This document shows positions 41,351 to 49,768 of a DNA stretch of 64,000 nt, piece by piece. Both the position numbers and the translations under genes were made by a program. Within the stretch, counting starts at the first letter, position 1, and each line of letters starts with the position of its first letter. The notes below the pieces were generated by a model. That model was not told the origin of the DNA, did no database searches, and saw nothing but the letters and a program-made list of their open reading frames with translations. The stretch spans positions 266,862-330,861 of the forward strand of contig NZ_MVIV01000001.1 of NCBI RefSeq assembly GCF_002072175.1, read 5' to 3'. The stretch is from Actinomyces gaoshouyii. GTDB lineage: Bacteria; Actinomycetota; Actinomycetes; Actinomycetales; Actinomycetaceae.

Positions 41351-42706
41351 ATGCGGATCCTGCACACCTCCGACTGGCACCTGGGGCGGACCTTCCACGG
41401 ACGCGCGCTCGACGACGCCCACGCGGCCTTCGCCGACCACCTCGTCGGGCTCGTGCGCACCGAGCGCGTCGACGCCGTCCTCGTGGCCGGGGACGTCTAC
41501 GACCGGGCGGTGCCGCCCACGGACTCGGTGCGCCTGCTCGACGAGACGCTGCGGCGCCTGAGTGAGCGCACCCGCGTCGTCCTGACCCCCGGCAACCACG
41601 ACTCCGCCCGCCGCCTGGGCTTCGCCGCGGAGCTCATGGGCGAGGGCCTCGTCATCCGGGCGCGCACCGACGCCGTCCACCACGCCGTCGTGCTACCCGA
41701 CGCCGACGGCGGCCCGGGCGCGCTCGTCTATGCCCTGCCCTACCTCGACCCGGACGCCGCCCGGGCCACCCTGCCGCGTCTGCTCGCCGAGCAGCTCGGT
41801 GAGCGCAGTGAGGACGACGGCCCGGCTGCGGGTGACGGCGAGCCGCAGCCGCCCAGACTGGCGCGCTCCCACGAGGCCGTCGTCAGCGGCGCCCTGCGGC
41901 TCGTCGCCGCGGACCTTGCGGCACGCAGGGCCGCCTCGCCGGTGCGCACGCCCGCCCTCGTCATGGCGCACGCCTTCGTCGCGCCCGCGCGCACGAGCGA
42001 GGACGGCTCGCTGTCCCCCGCTAAGGACGCCCCGGCGACGACACAGTCCGAGCGGGACATCAGGGTCGGAGGCGTGGACCTCGTCCCCTCCCAGGTCTTT
42101 GTCACGCTTGGCGGCTCGCCCCTGGCAGCGCAGGCGGGCGGCCTCGACTACGTCGCCCTGGGCCACCTCCACCGCCCCCAGGCCGTCCACCTGCCCGAGG
42201 CCCTGCACGCGCAGGCCCGGCCCGTCGACACCGTCCTGCCGGTGCTGCGCTACTGCGGCTCACCGCTGCCCTTCTCCTTCTCCGAGGCGCCCTGCGCCAA
42301 GTCCTCGGTGCTCATCGACGTCGGCGCCTGCGGCGTCAGCAGCACCGAGCTCGTCCCTGCCCCCGCGCCCCACCGGATCGAGACCGTGCGCGCCACGATG
42401 GCCGAGCTGCTCTCACCGCGCTACGACGAGCTCACCGACGCCTGGCTGCGCGTCGAGCTCACCGGGGAACTGCCCCACGGCGCTCTCGCCCGTCTCAAGC
42501 AGCGCTTCACCCACATGCTCTCCTTCAGCCGGATCGCCCCCACCGCCCGTCCGCATGAACGGGTCGTTATCACACGTCAGGCCGACCCCGTGAAGGTCAG
42601 CGAGCAGTTCCTCGCCGAGGTCGGGGGCAGGGAGCCCAGCCCGGCCGAGTCCGCCGTCCTCAGCGAGGCCTACGAGGCCGTCCGCGCCGCCGAGAGGAGC
42701 CTGTGA
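41351..42706 (+). CDS. sbcD: Exonuclease SbcD (Mre11-like nuclease)
   Basis: Nuclease subunit of the SbcCD complex that cleaves DNA hairpins and protein-blocked ends; 451 residues. Metallophosphoesterase motifs are intact: HTSDWHLG, GDVYDRA, TPGNHDSARR, and GHLHRPQ. A C-terminal capping domain follows. The ATG at 41351 begins the standard MRILHTSDWHLG. GACAGT lies exactly six bases upstream, suggesting a leaderless transcript. The stop overlaps the sbcC start by one base. Confidence 0.96.
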   Translation: MRILHTSDWHLGRTFHGRALDDAHAAFADHLVGLVRTERVDAVLVAGDVYDRAVPPTDSVRLLDETLRRLSERTRVVLTPGNHDSARRLGFAAELMGEGLVIRARTDAVHHAVVLPDADGGPGALVYALPYLDPDAARATLPRLLAEQLGERSEDDGPAAGDGEPQPPRLARSHEAVVSGALRLVAADLAARRAASPVRTPALVMAHAFVAPARTSEDGSLSPAKDAPATTQSERDIRVGGVDLVPSQVFVTLGGSPLAAQAGGLDYVALGHLHRPQAVHLPEALHAQARPVDTVLPVLRYCGSPLPFSFSEAPCAKSSVLIDVGACGVSSTELVPAPAPHRIETVRATMAELLSPRYDELTDAWLRVELTGELPHGALARLKQRFTHMLSFSRIAPTARPHERVVITRQADPVKVSEQFLAEVGGREPSPAESAVLSEAYEAVRAAERSL

Positions 42707-45700
42707 TGCGTATTCACCGCCTGACGATGACGGCCGTCGGTCCCTACGCGGGCACCGAGACGATCGACTTCGACCGCTTCGCCGACTCGGGCCGCTTCCT
42801 CCTCACCGGCCCGACCGGCTCGGGCAAGACGACGATCATCGACGCGATCGTCTTCGCCCTGTACGGCGAGGTCGCCGACGCCTCGGACTCCTCTAAGGAC
42901 CGCATCCGCTCGCGCTACGCGTCCCCCGAGCAGCCGACCGTCGTCGAGATGGTGTTCTCCACCGGTGCCGGAGTGTTCAAGGTGCGGCGCACGCCCGAGT
43001 ACGAGCGGCCCAAGAAGCGTGGGGCCGGCAGGACGACGCAGAAGGCGAGCGCCCACCTGTGGCGGCTGACCTCCCTGGACGAGCAGGCCGTCGAGGAGCC
43101 GGGCGAGGAGCCCGTCGTCGGCCCGCGCGAGGTCGGCCCGGAAATCACACGGGTCGTCGGGCTCACCCGCGAGCAGCTCACCCAGACCGTCGTCCTGCCC
43201 CAGGGCAAGTTCGCCCGCTTCCTGCGCGCCTCCTCCCAGGAGCGTCATGTGCTGCTGCGTGACGTGTTCGGCACGGGTCTCTACGACCGGATCCAGGACG
43301 AGCTCGCTAACCGCTCGCGTGACGCCCGCCGCCGCACCGAGGAGGCCCGCACGGCACTGACCGGGGCGCTCACGCGCCTCATCACCCTTCTGGGCCAGGG
43401 GCTGGGGGCGGGTGGCGCAGCGCCGGGTGGCAGCCCCGGGGACGCCGGTTGCGTACGCCCGCACGCGCTGTCCGGGGCCGACGCCGAGGCCGCGTCGGGC
43501 ACGGCGGAGCAGCTGGAGGCCGCCCTCATCCAGCCTGTTGTCGACGACGAGGCCCTCACCCGCACCATCGACAGTGCGCTGGCTCGCTCCCACGGCCACG
43601 TGCGGGCCCGCGAGGACGCCCTGGCACGCGCCGCCGAGCAGCGCGACACCGCCGCCCGCAGCCTCCGGGACACTCGGGACCTCGCCGCCCTCATCGACCG
43701 GCGCACGAGGCTCCTGGCCGAGCAGGACCGCCTGGCGCTCTCGGCCGAGGCTGATGACGCCGACGCCGAGCGCCTCACCCTGGCTGAGAGGGCCGCACGC
43801 GTCTCCTCCCCCGCTGCTGTGGCGCAGCGCCACGCCCGCACCGCCCTTGGGGCGCTCGATGCGCTGGAGCCGGCACTGAGCGCATGCGCCCAGGCGGCGT
43901 CGGACCACACGTCCACCCCCGCGGATCCAGCGGAATCAGGGGCGTCCGGTGCGCCTGGGCCCCCGGGCACACCGCTGCCCCTCACCGCTGTGCGCGGCGC
44001 ACGCGCCCTGGAGGCGCTAAGGCCTGTGCTTGTGCAGTCCGCCGACCCCACGGCCTCCACCGCTGCGGACGGCCACGACGTCGGGGACCTCGCACCCGCA
44101 GACCTCGACGCCCTCACCACCGCGTCCAGGGCCAGCGCCAAGGACCTGGAGGCGGCAGCCGACCGCGAGAGGCTCGACGCCGGAGCCCTGCAGGCCCTCG
44201 TCGAGTCCGAAGCCTCCCTGCCCTCCCGTCGTGACGCCCTCGCCCGAACGCGCACGGATCACGCCGCCGAGATCGTTGCGATCACGCAGGAGCGCGACGC
44301 CCTGGCTGAGCGACCCGCCCACCACGCTCAGCTTCAGGCGTCGCTCGCCGCCGCCCGCGCCGCCGAGTCGCTCGTCCCGACGCTTGTGGCCTCACGCGAC
44401 GCCGCCCGCGCCCGGCATGAGGCCGCCCTGCGCGTCGCCCGGCTCACCGAGCAGGTTCTCGCCGCCCAGGAGGCGACCGACGCCGCACGGCGCGCGGCCG
44501 AGCAGGCGGCGGACACGCTCCACACCCGACGTCGTGCCTGGATCGCCCTGACTGCCGGCAGTCTCTCCGCCGACTTGCGCACCGGTGAGCCCTGCCCCGT
44601 GTGCGGCTCGACCGAGCACCCCCGTCCCGCCCCGGTCGAGGATGGCACCGTCACCCGCGCCGACGTCGAGTCCGCCGACGCTGCCGAGAAGCAGGCCGCC
44701 GCGCTACTGGCCGAGCGGGCCGGGGACCTCGACTCCCTCAAGCGGCAGCGCGCCGACGCCGAGGAGCAGGCCGGCGGGCTCGATGTGCGCGCCGCAGCCG
44801 ACGCCCTCACGACCACCGAGGCCGCGCTCTCGCAGCACCAGGCGCTGGCCGCAGGCGTCGAGGCCCTCTCCGCCGAGCTCGAGGGCTTCGCCCAGCAGAC
44901 CTCCGCGCTCACGGAGGCCCTGGCCGCGCGCCAGGCCGCCGCCACCACCCAGGCGCAGCACCTGGCGGACACCGAGCGCCAGCTGGACGCCGAGGCCGAG
45001 CGCCTGACGCAGGCGCGCGGAGCTGAAGCCTCCGTCAGCGCCCGCGCGAGCGCGATGACGGCTCGCGCTGACGCTCTCGCTTCGGCCGCCCGCGCCGTGC
45101 ACGGTGCCGTCGATGCCGTACACGCGACCGTGCAGGCACACGCCGACCTGCGCACCGCCCTGGCCGACGCCGGCTTCGGTTCGCTCGAGGCGGTCCACCA
45201 GGCCTCCCTGGCCCCAGCCGAACTCGACGCGCTGCGTGCGCGTGTCACCGCCGTCGCCGCCGACCGCGAGCGCGTGAGGCAGGGACTCGCCGAGGAGGCG
45301 GTCGCCTCCCTCACAGGTCAGGAGCAGACCGACGTCGAGGCCGCAACCGCCGCCCACGCCGACGCGGACGCCGCCCACACGCAGGCGGTGCGCGCCGTCG
45401 AGCAGGCACGTGCCGCCCACGCGGCCCTCGATGAGGCCGCCCGGGCCGTGCGCGAGGCCGCCCGGACCCTCAGCCGCACGAGCGCGGACCAGCAGGCCCT
45501 GCTGCGCGTCGCCGAGCTCGCCGGCGGGACGAACGACCGGGCGACGCCGCTGGCGACCTGGGTCCTCGTCGAACGGTTCGCCGAGGTCCTCACCTTCGCC
45601 AACCAGCGCCTGGAGGAGATGTCCGACGGACGCTTCAGCCTGGCCAGCACCACCGAGGAGGCAGGCTCCGCGCGGCGCAAGGACCGCGGCCTGGGCCTGG

Positions 45701-46041
45701 CCGTTATCGACCACGACGCCGGGGACGACCCGCGCGACCCCCGGACCCTGTCCGGTGGTGAGACCTTCTACGTCTCCCTCTCCCTCGCCCTGGCACTGGC
45801 CGACGTCGTCACCGCCGAGGCCGGCGGCACCACCCTGGAGACGTTGTTCATCGACGAGGGCTTCGGCACGCTCGACCCGCAGGCGCTCGACAACGTCATG
45901 GGTGAGCTCTCCCGGCTCCAGGCCGGCGGGCGCACCGTCGGCATCGTCTCGCACGTTGAGGAGCTCCGGCGCCAGGTCCCCGACCGGGTGGAGGTGCGCC
46001 GTGCTGGCGTCGGCTCCACGCTCACCCTGCGCGCCCGATGA
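42706..46041 (+). CDS. sbcC: Exonuclease SbcC (Rad50-like ATPase)
   Basis: SMC-like ATPase partner of SbcD; 1111 residues. Walker A is GPTGSGKTTIIDA near residue 35. Long Ala/Glu/Arg-rich coiled coils follow, broken at residues 630-633 by the zinc-hook CPVC that dimerises two molecules. The C-terminal head has the signature LSGGETFYVSLSLALA and Walker B TLFIDEGFGTLD. AGGAG is six bases before the ATG at 42706. A GTG three bases earlier is less well spaced. Confidence 0.96.
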   Translation: MRIHRLTMTAVGPYAGTETIDFDRFADSGRFLLTGPTGSGKTTIIDAIVFALYGEVADASDSSKDRIRSRYASPEQPTVVEMVFSTGAGVFKVRRTPEYERPKKRGAGRTTQKASAHLWRLTSLDEQAVEEPGEEPVVGPREVGPEITRVVGLTREQLTQTVVLPQGKFARFLRASSQERHVLLRDVFGTGLYDRIQDELANRSRDARRRTEEARTALTGALTRLITLLGQGLGAGGAAPGGSPGDAGCVRPHALSGADAEAASGTAEQLEAALIQPVVDDEALTRTIDSALARSHGHVRAREDALARAAEQRDTAARSLRDTRDLAALIDRRTRLLAEQDRLALSAEADDADAERLTLAERAARVSSPAAVAQRHARTALGALDALEPALSACAQAASDHTSTPADPAESGASGAPGPPGTPLPLTAVRGARALEALRPVLVQSADPTASTAADGHDVGDLAPADLDALTTASRASAKDLEAAADRERLDAGALQALVESEASLPSRRDALARTRTDHAAEIVAITQERDALAERPAHHAQLQASLAAARAAESLVPTLVASRDAARARHEAALRVARLTEQVLAAQEATDAARRAAEQAADTLHTRRRAWIALTAGSLSADLRTGEPCPVCGSTEHPRPAPVEDGTVTRADVESADAAEKQAAALLAERAGDLDSLKRQRADAEEQAGGLDVRAAADALTTTEAALSQHQALAAGVEALSAELEGFAQQTSALTEALAARQAAATTQAQHLADTERQLDAEAERLTQARGAEASVSARASAMTARADALASAARAVHGAVDAVHATVQAHADLRTALADAGFGSLEAVHQASLAPAELDALRARVTAVAADRERVRQGLAEEAVASLTGQEQTDVEAATAAHADADAAHTQAVRAVEQARAAHAALDEAARAVREAARTLSRTSADQQALLRVAELAGGTNDRATPLATWVLVERFAEVLTFANQRLEEMSDGRFSLASTTEEAGSARRKDRGLGLAVIDHDAGDDPRDPRTLSGGETFYVSLSLALALADVVTAEAGGTTLETLFIDEGFGTLDPQALDNVMGELSRLQAGGRTVGIVSHVEELRRQVPDRVEVRRAGVGSTLTLRAR

Positions 46042-46093
46042 GTGCGGGCCCGCGCACCGCCGGCCACGGGCCGGGCGGCGCGCCTGAGGGCGC

Positions 46094-46561
46094 TCAGCCG
46101 AGCTCGGCGGCCAGCGCCCGCCTCTCCGAGACGTCGAACCACAGCAGGTCCGCCTGCGCCGCCCGCTCGAAGGCCTCCTCGTCACCCGTGCGGGCGGCGG
46201 CGACGTCGGCCCGTGCCTCCGGCTCGTCCACGAGCAGCGCAGCGACGTCGTCCCACGCCACCGGTGCGAGCAGCTCGACCGTGCCGGGCAGGACCTCGTC
46301 ACCGACCTCGAGCTCGCGCACCACCGAGGCGTCCACGTCCGCGGCGATGACCACGCGGCGGTCCGCCAGGCCGCTCGCGCCCGGCTCGGAGAGCAGCAGG
46401 ACGGAGGCGTCGGCGGCGCACAGGCTCGCCGAGACCTCCAGGCCCTCCTCGTCCTCATCGGGCAGGGCGGCGGCCAGGGAATCCGTCGCGGCATGGGCCC
46501 GGCGGGCGGTGATGGGATCAGCGGCGAGGTCGGCGGCCGTGGCGGGCAGGTAGATGCGCAT
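46094..46561 (-). CDS. DUF6912 family protein
   Basis: Actinobacterial protein of unknown function, 155 residues, acidic, no membrane segment. The opening MRIYLPATAADL and the later RRVVIAADVDASVVRELEVGDEVLPG match what I know of DUF6912. It ends a minus-strand series with the MinD-like ATPase and SAF-domain genes, only four bases separating it from the ATPase stop. CACACT (minus strand, 46573-46568) lies exactly six bases before the ATG, so it may also have its own leaderless promoter. Role unknown. Confidence 0.7.
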   Translation of the reverse strand: MRIYLPATAADLAADPITARRAHAATDSLAAALPDEDEEGLEVSASLCAADASVLLLSEPGASGLADRRVVIAADVDASVVRELEVGDEVLPGTVELLAPVAWDDVAALLVDEPEARADVAAARTGDEEAFERAAQADLLWFDVSERRALAAELG

Positions 46562-46565
46562 GGGC

Positions 46566-47975
46566 CTAGTGTGCCCGTCGGCGGCCGTGGCGGCCGTCCC
46601 CGGCGGCTCGCGTGTTCCCGCGCCGAGAGCGGGAGCGGGCGGGCCGCGAGCAGCCGGCGGATGGATCGAGGGCGTCCACCAGCCCGGCCAGGGCCCGCCC
46701 CAGCGCCGATCCGGGGCACAGGTCGAGAACGGCGCGGGCCTCCAGGACGCAGCGGTCGGCCGCCTGGGGATCCTCGGGCAGCAGGATCGGATCGGCGACG
46801 CCGCCGAACCTGCCCAGGGACTCCCGCACCGCCCGTGCCGGTGAGGGCCCGGCCGCGGAGGCCCGCACCCGGTTGACGACGACGCGCGGCGCTCGCCCTG
46901 CCCCCGGGGCCTCCTCGCAGTCGGTGAGCAGCTGGAGGAGGCGGCGCACCCCGATCGGATCCCCCGCGCCCACGAGCAGGACCTCGTCGGCCTGGCGCAG
47001 CAGTTCGGAGGCCATGGCCCCACGGCCGGGCTCGAGGGAGTACTCGTCGACGGCGTCGTCGATCGGGCCGCCCGCCAGGTCCACCACCGTCCAGGCGGCC
47101 GCGCGGCGCGCCCGCCCCCAGACGGCCTCCATCGCCACCGGCGGCAGCTCTCGCCAGCGCCCCGGCCTGCCGAGCCCGGACAGGAGCCCGACACCCGCGC
47201 CGATCGGCACGACGAGCCGGGCGAGCTCCGCATCGTCCAGGCGCCCATGGGCTGCCAGGCGCGCGGCCGTGGCCAGTGAGGAGGAGTCCTCAGGAACACC
47301 GAGGAGCTCCACGAGGCTCGGGGCCTCGATATCGGCGTCGACCAGCAGCGCACCGCCGGAGGGGGCCAGACCGTGGGCGAGGCTGGCAGCGATCGTGCTG
47401 CGGCCGGGGGCACCGTGGGGCCCCCACACCGCCACGATCCTCCCCCGCCGACCAGCTGCCGGCGCCCCTGGTGGAGGCGGTGCCGCCTCCACCGCCTCTT
47501 CGGACCGCGCCATCGGCTCGCCCGGGACAGGCGCACTGCCGATGGTCGCCCGGGCCCCCTGCGGAGCCGAGCCGGTCGTCATGGCAGCGGTGCCCCAGCC
47601 CCCGGCGGGAGGCGGGGGCACCGCCCGGCGGGCCAGCGCCTGGAGGGCGCCGCGCACCTCAGCGGGCCGGGCTGCGGCGCTCAGAACGATCCAGCCGGGC
47701 ATGGACCACTGGGCCTCCTCACCATCGGGAACGAGGAGCACGCCGACGGCACCGCAGCGGGTGATCCGGTCGATGATGGCGCGATCGACGTCGTCGAAGG
47801 CCGTCTCGAGGACGACGAGCGAGGCGAGCCCGGCCATGGCCGCGCCCACGAGGTCGGTGAGGTCCGCGCACCGGCGCACCACCCGCAGCCCTGATCCCTG
47901 GTCGTCGATGGCCCGCAGCGTCTCCGCGTCCGAGCCGGCCAGACCCAGGAGGACCCCGCTCGCTGGCGCCGCCAT
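46566..47975 (-). CDS. MinD/CpaE-like P-loop ATPase
   Basis: ATPase of 469 residues of the ParA/MinD superfamily, like CpaE/TadZ proteins of pilus loci. Residues 1-115 form an atypical receiver-like region, followed by a Pro/Ala linker. The P-loop at about 185-194 is GPHGAPGRST, with Arg instead of the usual Lys. LLVDADIEAPSLVELLGV is the switch region. A basic tail ends the protein. The ATG at 47975 begins two bases after the SAF gene stop. No pilin, TadA or secretin gene is near, so a pilus role is not supported; polar localisation or septum placement is a guess. Confidence 0.7.
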   Translation of the reverse strand: MAAPASGVLLGLAGSDAETLRAIDDQGSGLRVVRRCADLTDLVGAAMAGLASLVVLETAFDDVDRAIIDRITRCGAVGVLLVPDGEEAQWSMPGWIVLSAAARPAEVRGALQALARRAVPPPPAGGWGTAAMTTGSAPQGARATIGSAPVPGEPMARSEEAVEAAPPPPGAPAAGRRGRIVAVWGPHGAPGRSTIAASLAHGLAPSGGALLVDADIEAPSLVELLGVPEDSSSLATAARLAAHGRLDDAELARLVVPIGAGVGLLSGLGRPGRWRELPPVAMEAVWGRARRAAAWTVVDLAGGPIDDAVDEYSLEPGRGAMASELLRQADEVLLVGAGDPIGVRRLLQLLTDCEEAPGAGRAPRVVVNRVRASAAGPSPARAVRESLGRFGGVADPILLPEDPQAADRCVLEARAVLDLCPGSALGRALAGLVDALDPSAGCSRPARSRSRRGNTRAAGDGRHGRRRAH

Positions 47976-47976
47976 G

Positions 47977-48747
47977 TCAGGAGCCCTGCCCGGTGGGCAC
48001 GAGCACGAGCGGCCGCCCCGATCCGACGGCGGTGAGGACGTCGGCCACGGATCCCTCGGGCACGAGCACCTCCACCGTTGTGGTCCCGGTGGACACGAGA
48101 CTGGTGCGCTCCTGGTTGACGGCGCGGATGACGAGGCCCTGGGCCACGACCCGCGCCCGACCGGCGCCCTCCTGAGACTCCTGGGAGGAGTCACCCGCCG
48201 GCCCGGTGCCGACCGAGGGCTGGGCCGTCACCGCACTCGCCACGGGGGCTGCCGCTCCGGCGGATCGCGGGGCCTGGCCGTCTGGCAGCTGCCACAGGTC
48301 AACGCCGTCGCCGGCGCCTGTGCCCTTGGGCAGTCCGAGGGATGCCTCGATGACGATGGAGCGCTGGGAGGCGGCCGAGGCGGGGGCGACGGCGGCCGTG
48401 GGCAGCAATTCGCCCTTGCCCAGGGAACGGGTCGCGATCGCGTCGCCGGGCAGGCTCCCCGCCGGGATGTAGGCGCCCGAGCCGGGGCGGGAGTCGACGA
48501 GGGCGAGCACGCCGTCGGCGGTGAGGTCCGTGCCGGGGGCGACGTCGCGGGTGAGGATGTAGACCTCCTGGGTGCCCGCGGCGGAGTCGACCGCCCATGC
48601 GCCCAGGGCGACGGCGCCGCCGATGAGGGCGAGTCCGCCCGCCAGGCGCGGGTCCCGCCAGCCCGGGCGCCGCCACCTGGCGGGGGCCGGGGATGAGGGG
48701 GAGAGGTGCGCGGGAAGCGGGGCCTGGGAGCGCTGGGCGGCTGGCAC
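47977..48747 (-). CDS. SAF-domain (CpaB/RcpC-like) membrane protein
   Basis: Protein of 256 residues with a Pro-rich cytoplasmic head, one membrane segment (about 37-53, LAGGLALIGGAVALGAW) and an extracellular SAF-like domain: ILTRDVAPGTDLTADGVLALVDSRPGS followed by GDAIATRSLGKGELL, given in pieces. A low-complexity linker and a second beta-rich part ending in LVLVPTG follow. AAGGAGG is six bases before the GTG start. Pairs with the MinD-like ATPase. SAF/CpaB proteins in Tad systems contact peptidoglycan or the secretin; here the rest of such a system is absent. Confidence 0.7.
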   Translation of the reverse strand: MPAAQRSQAPLPAHLSPSSPAPARWRRPGWRDPRLAGGLALIGGAVALGAWAVDSAAGTQEVYILTRDVAPGTDLTADGVLALVDSRPGSGAYIPAGSLPGDAIATRSLGKGELLPTAAVAPASAASQRSIVIEASLGLPKGTGAGDGVDLWQLPDGQAPRSAGAAAPVASAVTAQPSVGTGPAGDSSQESQEGAGRARVVAQGLVIRAVNQERTSLVSTGTTTVEVLVPEGSVADVLTAVGSGRPLVLVPTGQGS

Positions 48748-48801
48748 GAGATCCTCCTTGATGATTCGCAGCCGATCCTGACGATCGTTGATGACTTTTC
48801 G

Positions 48802-48810
48802 TTATCCACA
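48802..48810. promoter_or_regulatory. DnaA-box-like sequence in a divergent promoter region
   Basis: TTATCCACA is identical to the strict DnaA-box consensus. It lies between the divergent SAF and small HTH genes. It stands alone, so it is not an origin but could bind DnaA as a regulator. Confidence 0.4.
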
Positions 48811-48861
48811 GGGATGCCCGAGGGGTAGCGCGCCCAGGGTGCGCGGTGAGACCATCGTGCC

Positions 48862-49083
48862 ATGCCCAGACGCTTCTTGACCATCGCCGATGTGGCCGAC
48901 CAGCTCCAGCTCTCGGCGCAGGGCGTGCGCGCACTCATCCAGTCCGGCGATCTGCCCGCCATCCAGGTGGGCGCCCGGCACCTGTGGCGGATCGAGGAGG
49001 CGGCGCTGGACGAATACATCGACCGCCAGCTCGACGCGACCAGGGAGATGATCGCCTCCGGCCGGGTGACGAGCGGGTCCTGA
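48862..49083 (+). CDS. Small excisionase/BldC-like helix-turn-helix protein
   Basis: DNA-binding protein of 73 residues. FLTIADVADQLQLSAQGVRALIQSGDLPAIQVGARHLWRI, in segments, is the MerR-type/excisionase winged helix (HTH_17), followed by a short helical tail ALDEYIDRQLD. There is no phage or integrase nearby, so it is more likely a chromosomal regulator than an excisionase. GACCAT lies exactly six bases before the ATG, a leaderless pattern. The stop is six bases from that of the convergent next gene. Confidence 0.82.
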   Translation: MPRRFLTIADVADQLQLSAQGVRALIQSGDLPAIQVGARHLWRIEEAALDEYIDRQLDATREMIASGRVTSGS

Positions 49084-49089
49084 GCGCCC

Positions 49090-49620
49090 CTACCTGCTCC
49101 GGACCAGGTCGATGGCGTCGAAGGCGATGCTGATCCTGGTCGGCCGCTCCGCAGCGGCCTCCAGGAGATCGACATGGTCGGCACCCACGCGCACGATCCG
49201 CCCCACGACGTCGCCCGCGGGCATGAGCAGGCGGGTCCGCGAGCCCCTGCGCCCCAGCTCCCGGAGCACGGTGGCCAGGGTCGCGCGCGAGGGGCGCCGC
49301 GGTTGCGGGGCCGCCGCCACGAGCCCGACCACCACCGCGATCGAGGGGAGCGGAGCAACGGCCTGGAGGCCATCGGGCTCATCGATGAGCACGATCCCAT
49401 CCCCCATCTGGGTCAGAACGCCGTCGACGTCGTTGCCGCCACGGGTGCGCAGCCGGACCTGCTGGCCGACGCGGCCTCGGAGCCGATCGACGAGGCGGAT
49501 GAGCGCGGCGTCGGCGGCGGCGCTCTCGACGCTCTGAGCGGCGACCTGCGCCCGCCGCTCGGCGTCGAAGCGATTCTCCAGGTCGTCCAGCATCCGGCTC
49601 CAGCCCGCGCCTGCGTCCAT
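49090..49620 (-). CDS. Conserved actinobacterial hypothetical protein
   Basis: Protein of 176 residues that I do not recognise beyond its position between an HTH gene and a LysM gene, an arrangement I associate with actinobacteria. An N-terminal helix (LDDLENRFDAERRAQVAAQSV) could be coiled coil. The middle (RGRVGQQVRLRTRGGNDVDGVLTQMGDGIVLIDE, in pieces) and the end (AGDVVGRIVRVGADHVDLLEA) look like two small beta-barrel repeats, possibly Sm/PRC-like. No membrane segment. The ATG at 49620 is preferred over an upstream start that would add a Cys-rich head running into the promoter region. Confidence 0.6.
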   Translation of the reverse strand: MDAGAGWSRMLDDLENRFDAERRAQVAAQSVESAAADAALIRLVDRLRGRVGQQVRLRTRGGNDVDGVLTQMGDGIVLIDEPDGLQAVAPLPSIAVVVGLVAAAPQPRRPSRATLATVLRELGRRGSRTRLLMPAGDVVGRIVRVGADHVDLLEAAAERPTRISIAFDAIDLVRSR

Positions 49621-49711
49621 GGGCGTAGCCCACCACGGCTCAAGCGGCGGGACAAGACCGGCGAGACAGCAGATCGGATCGACGAGACCCCACATCACCC
49701 CCTTGACGCAT

Positions 49712-49755
49712 ATCAAACAATCATGCATCCTTAAACATCATCAAACACGATCATG
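49712..49755. promoter_or_regulatory. AT-rich direct repeats before the LysM gene
   Basis: ATCAAACA (49712-49719) followed directly by ATCATG, and ATCAAACA (49740-49747) followed after CG by ATCATG (49750-49755), form a direct repeat of about 28 bases. The whole stretch 49700-49756 is strikingly AT-rich for this genome. TTGACG at 49703-49708 could be a -35 element. Confidence 0.45.
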
Positions 49756-49768
49756 AAGGGATGAGGGC

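Noticed and set aside
44704-46719. Minus-strand frame spanning the end of sbcC and the DUF6912 gene
   Set aside because: Composition is that of a shadow frame and it overlaps two well-supported genes.
48862-49083. Phage excisionase as a sign of a mobile element
   Set aside because: No integrase, attachment repeats or phage genes are nearby, and the surrounding genes are chromosomal core genes.
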